A stretch of DNA of 64,000 nucleotides from Mycobacterium dioxanotrophicus (GTDB taxonomy: Bacteria > Actinomycetota > Actinomycetes > Mycobacteriales > Mycobacteriaceae): NCBI RefSeq assembly GCF_002157835.1, contig NZ_CP020809.1, forward strand, positions 682,001-746,000. The letters are read 5' to 3'. Of the stretch, positions 26,710-34,738 are shown piece by piece. Both the position numbers and the translations under genes were made by a program. Position 1 is the stretch's first letter; each line of letters begins with the position of its first letter. Below the pieces are notes generated by a model. It did no database searches. It saw nothing but the letters and a program-made list of their open reading frames with translations, and was not told where the DNA came from.

Positions 26710-26830
26710 TCTCGCTAATTGAAAGTGCCCAGTTGGCAGCGGTGGTTCGGCGTGTCGTCGGACTGCTTGTCGGGGTTCTGCTCATCGTCAGCGGAGTTGT
26801 GTTTCCGCTGATGAATGGGAGGGCCGTCGT

Positions 26831-28189
26831 TTGCTGTCGCTGGAGGGTGATGTGGAAGCGCATGCGCTTCGGGAGCAGGGTTGGTCGATATCGGCGATCG
26901 CTCGCCATCTCGGGATCAATCGCCGAACCGTTCGGGCCTATCTGGCTGGGGAACGAGTACCCGGGCAACGCCAACGCTCTGAACCGCTGGTGATCGATCC
27001 GTTCGTCGAGTACTGCCGGATCCGCCTGGCTGACGATCCGCACCTGTGGGCCTCAACCCTGTTCGACGAACTCGTCGAGCTAGGTTTTACCGGCTCGTAT
27101 CCGTCGCTGACCCTGGCAATCCGAAACCTGGGGCTGCGACCGCATTGCGAGCCGTGTCAGTCGGTCAAGGGCCGCGACGTCGCGGTCATCGATCATCCGC
27201 CCGGGGTCGAGACTCAGTGGGACTGGGTCGAGCTGCCCGATCCACCAGCATCGTGGGCGGCTGACCGGCATGCCCACCTGCTGGTCGGGGCGTTGGCCCA
27301 TTCGAGCCGCTGGCGCGGGCGCTGGCCCGGCCGAGGACTTCGCGCACGTCGTGGAAGCGATCGAGGCGGTCAGCATCCGGTTGGGTGGGGTCACCCAGCG
27401 GTGGCGGTTCGACCGGATGGCCACGGTATGTCATCCCGAATCGGGCCGGATCACCGCGGCGTTCGCCGGGGTGGCCAAACACTACGCTGTCGCCGTCGAT
27501 GTGTGCCCGCCACGACGGGGCAACCGCAAGGGTGTGGTGGAGAAGTCCAATCACGCTGCCGCCCAACGCTGGTGGCGCACCGTCACCGACGACACCACGA
27601 TCGAGCAAGCCCAGGCGTCGCTGGACCGGCTGTGCGTGAAGCTCGACGGGCGCCGCCGGCGCCGCGACGGGCAGGCCACCACCGTCGGCGCCCTGGCCGA
27701 TGCCGAACCACTACGGTCACTGCCGACGGGTTCGTATCCGGCCGAGTTGACCGAACACCGCATCGTCACTCCACAAGCGTTGGTGTCCTGGCGGGGCAAT
27801 CAGTACTCGGTGCCGCCGGGCTGGCCGGGCCACGGTGACCGTCACCCACCGCCTGGGCTCTGACACCGTGCAATTGACCACGGCATCGGGAGCCGTTGTT
27901 GCCGCGCACCGCCGCGCGGTCGACGGCAGCGGCGCGGTGGTGCGCGATGCCGGTCACGTCGTCGCGCTCGAACAGGCAGTGCTATCGGGTTCTCGACGGC
28001 CAGGCCTTGCACTCATAAGACCCGGCGACCGCCCTCGGTGGCCGCCGTTGCCGAGGCCGCGCGGCTGCGTGGTGCCCCGGCGAACGATCCCGCCAGAAGG
28101 TAGTGATCGATCTGGCCGTCTATGCGGCGACCGCAGCACGGCTATCCGTTGTTCCCCAACACCATCCAACCGAACAGAACCAGGAGTAA
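26831..28189 (+). pseudogene. istA: IS21-family transposase IstA, frameshifted
   Basis: Start TTG 26831. N-terminal helix-turn-helix GWSISAIARHLGINRRTVRAYLAGE is intact, then TQWDWVELPDPP. After HSSRWRG (about 27320) the frame changes to continue as AEDFAHVVEAIEAV, RWRFDRMATVCHPESGR, FAGVAKHYAVAVDVCPPRRGNRKGVVEK. A second shift occurs near 27830 (SVPPG to TVTHRLGSD), and at least one more near 28000-28100 before AVYAATAARL. The original frame resumes at the stop 28187-28189. At least three indels, so no active IstA (DDE) can be made. Confidence 0.88.
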
Positions 28190-28193
28190 CCCC

Positions 28194-29002
28194 TTGAGCA
28201 AAACCGTCCCACAGATGAGCGAAGCCCGCCGATACCAACAACTCCGGGCACATCTGTCCTATCTGAAACTCGGCGACGCAGCCGAAGCGCTACCCCGCAT
28301 CCTCGATGCCGCCCGCGCCGAAAACCTGTCCCTGACCGCCGCTTTGGAGCGGCTGTTGGAGATCGAGGTCAACGCCACCGAAGCCCGCCGGCTGACCTCA
28401 CGGTTGCGGTTCGCCTGTCTGCCCGAACCCTGGACCATGGCCGATTTCGATTTCGCCGCCCAGCCCGGGGTCGACGCCAAACTGATCAACGACCTGGCCA
28501 GTCTGCGCTTCCTCGACGACGCGGCCAACGTGCTGTTCGTCGGCCCACCCGGGTCGGCAAGACCATGCTGGCCGTCGCGTTGGCCCGCGGCGCGGTCGAG
28601 GCCGGCCACCGGGTGTATTTCACCACCGCCGCCGACCTGGCGGCCCGCTGCCACAAAGCCGCCCTGGAAGGCCGCTGGCACACCTGCATGCGGTTCTTCG
28701 CCGGACCGAAACTGTTGGTGATTGACGAACTTGGCTACCTTCCGCTGCCCGGCGATGGGGCATCCGCGTTGTTCCAGGTGATCAACCAACGGTATCTGAA
28801 GTCGAGTACGATTCTGACAACCAATGTTGGGATCGCTGACTGGGCAACCGCTTTCGGAGACGCCACCGTCGCAGCCGCCATGTTGGACAGGCTACTGCAC
28901 CGCGCCACCGTGGTCGGTATCGACGGACCCAGCTACCGGCTGCGCAACCACCAAGCCACCGCCGAAACGATGCGTAAGGCGGTCGCCGCCCATGTCAGCT
29001 GA
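28194..29002 (+). pseudogene. istB: IS21-family helper ATPase IstB, frameshifted in Walker A
   Basis: Starts at TTG 28194 (ATG 28215 also possible) and reads QLRAHLSYLKLGDAAEALPR to VLFVGPPG; the next bases GGGTCGGCAAGACC lack one base relative to the expected GPPGVGKT codons, so the frame switches inside the Walker A motif. The rest is intact in the second frame: AGHRVYFTTAADLAAR, LLVIDELGYLPL (Walker B) and STILTTNVG. A single-base deletion inactivates the helper. Confidence 0.9.
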
Positions 29003-29291
29003 GACCCGTTCCTGCCAAGCCTGCTGGACCGAATTCACCGCCACCACACCGACCAAGATCTACTGCTCAGACCGCTGCCGCAAACACGCCTGGGAGCAAC
29101 GCAAACACAGCGACACCGCCGCCACCGTCACCGAGGCCCGGCCACCCGCCCCACAGCCGGCCGCCACCCGTTCCTGCCCGCATTGCGGCGAACCCATCAC
29201 CATCGTCGCTTTGCTGACCACTCCAGAAGCTGCCCGCCCCAGCACCCCCGGCGACGGCACAATCGTTCCCCTGCAACGACGAACCTGCTAA
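28992..29291 (+). CDS. Small zinc-ribbon protein carried by the IS21 element
   Basis: 99 residues from ATG 28992, overlapping the last 11 bases of istB. It has two CxxC-type zinc motifs: CQACWTEF with YCSDRCRKHAWEQRK (residues ~7-35) and CPHCGEP (~65-71). Such third ORFs occur after istB in some actinobacterial IS21 elements; the role is unknown. Confidence 0.65.
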   Translation: MSAETRSCQACWTEFTATTPTKIYCSDRCRKHAWEQRKHSDTAATVTEARPPAPQPAATRSCPHCGEPITIVALLTTPEAARPSTPGDGTIVPLQRRTC

Positions 29292-29359
29292 CCTTAGCCA
29301 CTCAAGCCAACTGGGCAATTTCGCTTAGCATCTCTGGGCAGTCTTCTTTAGCGCCATCA

Positions 29360-29363
29360 CTGA
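29360..29363. repeat. Right target-site duplication CTGA of the IS21 element
   Basis: Direct copy of 26680-26683, immediately after the right terminal repeat ending at 29359. Confidence 0.75.
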
Positions 29364-29412
29364 CAAGGGCGTGCCGGTGTACTTCCGAGGTGGGTTCGGT
29401 CATGACGGTCAT
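29360..29412 (-). pseudogene. 5' stub of an ORF with an hxlB2-like leader, cut by the IS21 element
   Basis: On the minus strand ATG 29412 begins a short reading MTVMTEPTSEVHRHALV that runs into the IS right end. Removing the element and one CTGA copy joins it in frame to the sugar-kinase relic. Its upstream sequence (29413-29523) closely parallels the promoter and leader of the minus-strand hxlB2 gene at 60.8 kb, including a GGAGGAGGAGACG ribosome site. The original product is not recognisable. Confidence 0.5.
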
Positions 29413-29479
29413 AATTTCGTCTCCTCCTCCAGAAGTCGGGGCCTTACATCCATCCAGAGTCGCGCCAATAGCGACGACA

Positions 29480-29523
29480 AGGAACGCCAATCCGGGTGGT
29501 TTGATCTACCCGTTTGTGTAGGC
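29480..29523 (-). promoter_or_regulatory. Duplicated promoter element, copy 1 (with CTAC..GTAG inverted repeat)
   Basis: 44 bp nearly identical to 60829-60873: AGGAACGCCAAT, a variable GGG stretch, then TGGTTTGATCTACCCGTTTG and one mismatch before GTAGGC. The core CTACCCGTTTGWGTAG contains a short inverted repeat. On the minus strand it lies at the same distance upstream of an ATG in both places, so it is probably a shared promoter/operator. Confidence 0.65.
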
Positions 29524-30022
29524 CATTGAGTGGGATCTCCCGGACGCCGGCCGGAGCGGGAGAAGCGGCCGGAAACCTCAGCAACACACGCGAATCCGGC
29601 AAAATCCGCGCTAGCAGGGCAGATTGGTGGGGGGAAGCGGGCCCGACCGGCGTGGCGGCGGGTGCGCGTGACCGCGGAATCTGGGCCGCTCGCAAAAAAG
29701 CGAGCTCGAAGGAAGATTTCCCTCCATTAGATACTGTTTATTTCCGCGAAACAATAGTAGCGTTAACTCCAATCCACTCACGGTGGATTTTGTTAACTCA
29801 CAGTACTACCGCTGCGCGAAGGGAAGCGACATGGCGTTGATCACCGTGTCCTTCTGGAAAGCGTCATCCGCCAACTCGTCCCGTGGGTTGGCGGAGGGCA
29901 ACGCGCGATCGTGTGCTCGATCGTATGTTCGCCCGCCGACTATAACCCCTCACACCCGTTGAGTCCGTACCGCAGCCCTGACCGCATCCAACCCAACACA
30001 CCACTGGCAGAAAGTCATCATC
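29524..30022. other. Upstream region of the FAD oxidoreductase gene
   Basis: About 500 bp without a credible gene. It becomes AT-rich from 29725; 29771-29789 is a perfect inverted repeat AATCCAC-TCACG-GTGGATT bracketed by two direct GTTAACTC copies (29762 and 29791). This is a good operator/promoter candidate for the gene at 30023. Confidence 0.5.
29762..29798. promoter_or_regulatory. Operator-like repeat cluster upstream of the FAD oxidoreductase
   Basis: GTTAACTC, then AATCCAC-N5-GTGGATT, then GTTAACTC again: a 7-bp inverted repeat flanked by 8-bp direct repeats, 225-260 bp before the ATG at 30023. Confidence 0.5.
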
Positions 30023-31222
30023 ATGTCTGAAACTCCCACCACGGCCGACGTCGTAATCGTGGGCGGCGGTTTGGAAGGCTGTTCCGCAGCCTGGTCGCTG
30101 GCCCAGCGCGGCATCACCGATGTCACGATCCTGGAGCGCGACACCGTCGGCTCGGGCGGCACGGGGAAGTCCTCCGGCGTCGTGCGCTGCCACTACGGCG
30201 TCAGTTCGCTGGCCGCCATGGCGACCCGCAGCCTCGAACTCTTCGAGAACGCCGAAGAGATCCTCGGTGAGGATGTCGGCTTCCACCAGACCGGCTACGT
30301 GGTTGGCGTGGGAGAGCAGAACGTCCAGGCCATCAAGGACTCGATGGCCGCCCAGCGCGCCGTCGGCGTGCGCACCGAGGACATCGACAAGTCCGAGGTC
30401 GCCAAGCTGTGGCCGGTTGCCGACCTGGAGCCCTTCGCCGCGTTCGCGTGGGAAGAGCGTGGTGGATACGGTGACGCCTACCAGACCGCGCAGGGCTTCG
30501 CTGCTGCTGCTCGTCGCAAGGGCGTCCGCCTGCGCCAGAGCACCACGGTCAGCGAGATCATCGTCGAGAACGGCAAGGCCACCGGCGTGCGCCTGACCGA
30601 CGGCAGCGTCGTCTCGGCCAACACGGTCGTCCTGGCGGCCGGCCCCTGGTCGGTCGCGCTGCTGGCTCAGCACGGCATCGACCTGCCCATCACGGTGCAC
30701 CGCGAGCAGATCGTGCTCCTCGATCCGGGCCAGGACCTCGGCAAGGTTCCGGTGTTCTCCGACCTGGTGTCGCTGCAGTACGTGCGTCCCGAAGGCTCCG
30801 ACGGCCAGATCCTGTTCGGTAACTCCGCGCTCGACGTTCTGGAGCCGGCCGACCCTGACAACTACCTCAACCGCGCCGACGACGACTTCATCGACCTCAC
30901 GGTCGACAAGATCGGCACCCGGTTCCCCGGCCTGGAGAACCCGTCGATCGCATCGACCTACGCCGGTTGCTACGACGTGACCCCGGACTTCAACCCCGCG
31001 ATCTCGAAGACCGACGTCGACGGCCTGATTGTCGCCGCTGGCTTCTCCGGTCACGGATTCAAGATCGCCCCCGCGGTCGGCAAGCTCATCGCCGACCTGG
31101 TTGTGGACGGCACCAGCTCCGACGCCGACATCCCGGCCGAGGACTTCCGCCTGTCCCGGTTCGCCGAAGGCAAGCTGCTGAAGAGCCCCTTCCCGTACAT
31201 CGGCGCGGGGCAGATGCGCTAA
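30023..31222 (+). CDS. FAD-dependent amine oxidoreductase (DAO family); candidate N-methylglutamate dehydrogenase/oxidase
   Basis: 399 residues. The N-terminal FAD motif is VVIVGGGLEGCSAAWSLAQRG, followed by SGGTGKSSGVVRCHYG, the region where sarcosine oxidase beta-like subunits contact flavin. The C-terminus carries GLIVAAGFSGHGFKIAPAVGKLIADLV, the second FAD-binding signature. This is the sarcosine oxidase/DadA fold, which oxidises N-methyl amino acids. None of the other subunits of the known four-subunit N-methylglutamate dehydrogenase (mgdABCD) is here, so this single chain is the only enzyme in the island able to turn N-methylglutamate into glutamate and formaldehyde. Function is inferred from context; sarcosine or dimethylglycine are alternative substrates. 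Confidence 0.8.
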   Translation: MSETPTTADVVIVGGGLEGCSAAWSLAQRGITDVTILERDTVGSGGTGKSSGVVRCHYGVSSLAAMATRSLELFENAEEILGEDVGFHQTGYVVGVGEQNVQAIKDSMAAQRAVGVRTEDIDKSEVAKLWPVADLEPFAAFAWEERGGYGDAYQTAQGFAAAARRKGVRLRQSTTVSEIIVENGKATGVRLTDGSVVSANTVVLAAGPWSVALLAQHGIDLPITVHREQIVLLDPGQDLGKVPVFSDLVSLQYVRPEGSDGQILFGNSALDVLEPADPDNYLNRADDDFIDLTVDKIGTRFPGLENPSIASTYAGCYDVTPDFNPAISKTDVDGLIVAAGFSGHGFKIAPAVGKLIADLVVDGTSSDADIPAEDFRLSRFAEGKLLKSPFPYIGAGQMR

Positions 31223-31236
31223 TCACCGATCGTCGC

Positions 31237-31267
31237 CCCAGCACTGTCCAGGACGGGCAGTGCTGGG
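31237..31267 (+). terminator. Terminator after the FAD oxidoreductase
   Basis: CCCAGCACTG pairs perfectly with CAGTGCTGGG around a GC-containing 11-base centre, 15 bp past the stop. A second, stronger hairpin follows at 31320. Confidence 0.75.
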
Positions 31268-31319
31268 TGATGGTGGTGCTGAAGCCAAGCCCGATCTTGG
31301 GTATCCCAGGCGTTCACTG

Positions 31320-31361
31320 AATCGGCCTTGCTGCACGAAGCACATTGCAGCAAGGCCGATT
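31320..31361. terminator. Perfect 15-bp hairpin (second terminator)
   Basis: AATCGGCCTTGCTGC and GCAGCAAGGCCGATT are exact complements with a 12-base loop, followed by TTGG. Lies between convergent genes and could stop transcription from either side. Confidence 0.75.
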
Positions 31362-31676
31362 TGGTCCGCGCGTCGGAAGAGTGAGCCGACCGAATGCAAC
31401 CGTGCCGGCCACGCATGGGGCATCAATCGCCCTGAAAGTCTTACTCTGGCAGTAGGTCTACCAACCAACGAGTTCCGGTCCGCTGCATCGCTATTCGTCT
31501 CGCCCGAAGGCGCCTGAACGCAACGTCGCGGCCACCGATTTGCGGACGCCGTACAAAAGCCGACAGCGGAACCCCCAGCTGGAATGATGTCGTGCAGGAC
31601 AGTCCATCCATAACTGGGAGTTCCGCTGTCTCAGGGCCCCCCACCTGGCGTTGTCACATTGCCAGCGGCCCGGTCT
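31362..31676. other. Intergenic stretch between convergent oxidoreductase and gnd genes
   Basis: No gene recognised. It holds one long inverted repeat (31562-31630): GACAGCGGAAC-C-CCCAG against CTGGGAGTTCCGCTGTC with a 35-base loop, possibly the gnd terminator or a remnant of a mobile element end. Confidence 0.45.
31562..31630. repeat. Inverted repeat GACAGCGGAACYCCCAG, 17-bp arms
   Basis: Arms 31562-31578 and 31614-31630 with one mismatch. It lies 46 bp beyond the end of gnd, so it may act as its terminator; the long loop is unusual for that. Confidence 0.5.
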
Positions 31677-33131
31677 CTATGCCTCGATTTCGGTGCGGTC
31701 TGCGCTCCAGAGGGTGTGGAAGCGTGCTGCGGGTTCGGCGTCGGTGCGGCCGTAGGTGTGGGCGCCGAAGAAGTCGCGCAGGCCTTGGGTCAGGGCTGCG
31801 GGCAGGCGTTCGGTGCGCAGGGCGTCGTAGTAGGACAGTGACGAGGAGAACCCGGGGACGGGGATGCCCAGTTGGGTGGCGGTGACCACGACGCGGCGCC
31901 AGCCGTCGACGCCGGATTCCACGGCGTCGCGGAAGTAGGGGGCGGCGATGAGGGTGGCCAGGTCGGGTTGGGCGTCGAAGGCTTCTTTGATGCGGTTGAG
32001 GAATTTGGCCCGGATGATGCAGCCGCCGCGCCAGATGGTGGCCAGGTCGCCGGGGGTGATGTTCCATCCGTATTCGGCGCTGCCGGCCTGGATCTGGTTG
32101 AAGCCCTGGGCGTAGGCGATGATCTTCGAGGCGTACAGCGCCTTGCGGACGTCTTCGATGAACTGCTTGGCATCGCTTGGCTTTGCGCCGAGTTCACCGG
32201 AGGCCAGGCCTGCCGCGGCGCGACGTTGGGGGACGGAGCCGGACAGGGCGCGGGCGAAGACGGCTTCGGCGATGCCGGTGACGGGGACGCCCAGGTCGAG
32301 GGCGGATTTGACGGTCCAGCGGCCGGTGCCCTTCTGCTCGGCCTCGTCGACGATGAGGTCGACCAGTGGTTTGCCGGTCTTGGCGTCGGTCTGGCGCAGG
32401 ACTTCGGCGGTGATCTCGACGAGGTAGCTGTCGAGTTCGCCGGTGTTCCAGTCGGCGAACACGTCGGCGATTTCGGGGGCGGTCAGGCCCAGGCCGTCGC
32501 GTAGCAGTTGGTAGGCCTCGCCGATGAGTTGCATGTCGGAGTATTCGATGCCGTTGTGCACCATCTTGACGAAGTGTCCGGCGCCGTCGGGGCCGATGTG
32601 GGTGCAGCACGGCACGCCGTCGACGTGGGCGGAGATCTCTTCGAGCAGCGGGCCCAGGGAGGTGTAGGACTCGGCGGGGCCGCCGGGCATGATCGAGGGG
32701 CCGTTGAGGGCGCCTTCTTCGCCGCCGGAGATGCCGGCGCCGACGAAGTGCAGGCCGCGTTCGCGGATGGCTTTTTCGCGGCGGATGGTGTCGGTGTAGA
32801 GGGCGTTGCCGCCGTCGATGATGATGTCGCCGGGTTCCATGGCGTCGGCGAGTTCGTTGATCACCGCGTCGGTGGGGTCGCCGGCTTTGACCATGATCAG
32901 CACGCGGCGGGGTTTTTCCAGGGCGTCGAGGAATTCGGCGATGGTTTCGCTGCGTACGAAGGTGCCTTCGGAGCCGTGTTCGGCCAGCAGGGCGTCGGTC
33001 TTGGCCACCGAGCGGTTGTGCAGGGCCACGGTGTAGCCGTGCCGGGCGAAGTTGCGGGCGATGTTGGAGCCCATCACCGCCAGGCCGGTCACCCCGATTT
33101 GTGCCGTCCCGGTCCTACCCGTGTTCGTCAT
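31677..33131 (-). CDS. gnd: 6-phosphogluconate dehydrogenase (decarboxylating)
   Basis: 484 residues, full length of the long dimeric Gnd type. The Rossmann start GVTGLAVMGSNIARNFARHG, NRSVAKTD for NADP selectivity, the substrate signature FVGAGISGGEEGALNGPSIMPGG, the catalytic Lys in FVKMVHNGIEYSDMQ, and the C-terminal tail are all present. It oxidises 6-phosphogluconate to ribulose-5-phosphate with CO2 release, closing the dissimilatory RuMP cycle and supplying the acceptor for formaldehyde. It follows the HAD phosphatase on the same strand with a small hairpin in between, and is 10 kb from zwf-opcA. Confidence 0.95.
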   Translation of the reverse strand: MTNTGRTGTAQIGVTGLAVMGSNIARNFARHGYTVALHNRSVAKTDALLAEHGSEGTFVRSETIAEFLDALEKPRRVLIMVKAGDPTDAVINELADAMEPGDIIIDGGNALYTDTIRREKAIRERGLHFVGAGISGGEEGALNGPSIMPGGPAESYTSLGPLLEEISAHVDGVPCCTHIGPDGAGHFVKMVHNGIEYSDMQLIGEAYQLLRDGLGLTAPEIADVFADWNTGELDSYLVEITAEVLRQTDAKTGKPLVDLIVDEAEQKGTGRWTVKSALDLGVPVTGIAEAVFARALSGSVPQRRAAAGLASGELGAKPSDAKQFIEDVRKALYASKIIAYAQGFNQIQAGSAEYGWNITPGDLATIWRGGCIIRAKFLNRIKEAFDAQPDLATLIAAPYFRDAVESGVDGWRRVVVTATQLGIPVPGFSSSLSYYDALRTERLPAALTQGLRDFFGAHTYGRTDAEPAARFHTLWSADRTEIEA

Positions 33132-33204
33132 GCAGCAGCCTTTCGATTGTTGTTATCGCAGAACGCTTTTCCACCGGCAGCGCAACCGGATATGTCAGCG
33201 AGGC

Positions 33205-33227
33205 CAGAGCCACCGGTGGGGGCTCTG
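33205..33227 (-). terminator. Short hairpin between the HAD phosphatase and gnd
   Basis: CAGAGCC and GGCTCTG, 7-bp perfect stem, 9-base loop. May partly terminate transcription from the phosphatase gene ahead of gnd. Confidence 0.45.
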
Positions 33228-33272
33228 ACCTACGCGTAGCTCTCAAAGATTCTTCGTATGGACGACGCCCGG

Positions 33273-34259
33273 TCAGGCGGCCGTGAAAACGATCTCCGGC
33301 GCGACGTCCGGTGTCTTCTCCGGGTGTGCTGCCCACCAGGCTGCACAGGCGGCGCGCCAGCTGTTGAGGTCGTCTTCGCGGCCATTGATGCTCAGCTTCG
33401 AGCCCGACACCCGGGCCACTGCATCGCCACAGGAGTAGGCGCCGTTGTCGGCGGTGGCCTGCGGGTATTCCTCGTAGAGTTCGCCCAGGGACCGGATCAT
33501 GTACTTGGGTCGCTCGTCGACTCGGGCTGTCAGGGCCGTCTGGGGCGAATCCACGCCGGTCAGGACGAGAACTGTGTCCATACCTGCCCGATTGCCGCCC
33601 AGGATGTCGGTGTCCAGCCGGTCGCCGACGACGAGGGGGCGCTCGACACCGGAGTGGCGCGCCGCCGTCTCGAAGAGGGCCGGTTCTGGTTTCCCTGCTG
33701 CCAGGGGAGACTTGCCGGTAGCGGTGGCGATCGCGGCAACCAGGGCCCCGTTGCCGGGTGCGAACCCGCGCTCCTGCGGAAGGGTCATGTCCAAGTTCGT
33801 CGCGACCCAGAGCGCACCCGCTTGGATCGCGTAGGAGGCCTCGGCGAGATCTTTCCAGCCGAGGCTGGGGGCGAACCCCTGGATGACAGCGTCGGGCTGA
33901 CCGTCGGATGCGGAGATGACGACGAGTCCCTGCTTCTCGACGGAGTCGGCGAGCACCTGACTGCCGACCACGAGCACGGTTGCACCCGCGGGCACCTGGC
34001 GGGCCAGCAGCTCTGCTCCCGCCAGAGCAGATCCGAACACCTGCTCGGCGGTCGCAGGCGCGCCCAGTTCCCGCAGGTGGGCCGCAACCTCTTCGGATGA
34101 CCGCGACGCGTTGTTGGTCACGTATGCGAGGCTCTTGCCCTCGCCCGCCAGCTTGTCGAGCGCCTCGGTGGCGCCGTCGATCGCGCTCGGACCGGTGTAT
34201 ACGACACCGTCGAGGTCCGCGAGCACGCCGTCGAAGTTGTCAATAAGCCGGGTGGTCAT
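33273..34259 (-). CDS. HAD-IIA family phosphatase (NagD-like)
   Basis: 328 residues. HAD motif I LADLDGVVYTG (nucleophile and acid Asp), a capping region beginning AYVTNNASRSSEEV, motif III Lys in AGKPEPALF, and motif IV VGDRLDTDILGG show an active class IIA phosphatase of sugar or glycolate phosphates. About 70 extra C-terminal residues (SWRAACAAWWAAHPEKTPD) are unusual for the family. The position upstream of gnd suggests removal of a sugar-phosphate by-product of the RuMP pathway, an inference only. Ribosome site AGGAAG. Confidence 0.85.
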   Translation of the reverse strand: MTTRLIDNFDGVLADLDGVVYTGPSAIDGATEALDKLAGEGKSLAYVTNNASRSSEEVAAHLRELGAPATAEQVFGSALAGAELLARQVPAGATVLVVGSQVLADSVEKQGLVVISASDGQPDAVIQGFAPSLGWKDLAEASYAIQAGALWVATNLDMTLPQERGFAPGNGALVAAIATATGKSPLAAGKPEPALFETAARHSGVERPLVVGDRLDTDILGGNRAGMDTVLVLTGVDSPQTALTARVDERPKYMIRSLGELYEEYPQATADNGAYSCGDAVARVSGSKLSINGREDDLNSWRAACAAWWAAHPEKTPDVAPEIVFTAA

Positions 34260-34738
34260 CGCTTCCTAACTTCGCCGGTCCTGCAGGCCGGCTGCGCTTT
34301 GTTGATACTGCGGGGTGCCCGGCTCGGGGCCCGCATCAAACGCCGTCCGTCGGCGTCTCCGAACCATCCGAGAGACCAAGGACCGACGCAGACCTCGACG
34401 TGCAGATCGGCGATACGCCGCTTGGCAAGGGCCCGCAACGATGTGCGGGTCCTTGCCAAGCCCTTGGCCGGCTCGTGCAGCCCACCACCGCTGAGACACA
34501 ACGACTCTGCCGAAGCGGCGCCGTTCGTCGGGACTGGAACCGCGCAAGGGGTGGCCTCGGGAGACAGCGCGTCCCGAGGGTGTGCAACCCCCACTACGGT
34601 TCGGGCTTCACTGACGAGAGTCACTGGATAACTTCCTTGGTTGGCTTTTGTGCGCGACGAGTCTCAGAGTGGTGACTGCGGATTGGTTGGGCTGCCGGAT
34701 CGGCCGGGACGGCGTAACGGGCAGAGCCCGCCGTCATC
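34260..34738. other. 479-bp gap between the dmm operon and the HAD-phosphatase gene
   Basis: No gene recognised in any frame. Main content is a near-perfect inverted repeat at 34420-34461 that may end the dmm transcript. The right part (34620-34738) is featureless. Confidence 0.45.
34420..34461. terminator. Long hairpin, possible transcription terminator downstream of dmm genes
   Basis: GCTTGGCAAGG pairs with CCTTGCCAAGC and the stem continues through CCGCA/TGCGG with one mismatch. It is ~280 bp from the end of dmmC, so read-through is expected before it. Confidence 0.45.

Larger units (their letters stand above)
26684..29359 (+). mobile_element. IS21-family insertion sequence, defective
   Basis: 2.68 kb from TGATGGCGCTAA (26684) to TTAGCGCCATCA (29359). 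Both ends share this 12-bp terminal inverted repeat. A second, internal pair of repeats lies at 26714-26736 and 29307-29329 (GCTAAnnGAAANTGCCCAGTTGG), the multiple-end structure of IS21. It contains istA, istB and a short third ORF, but istA and istB carry frameshifts. A 4-bp direct duplication CTGA flanks it (26680-26683 and 29360-29363). Confidence 0.9.
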
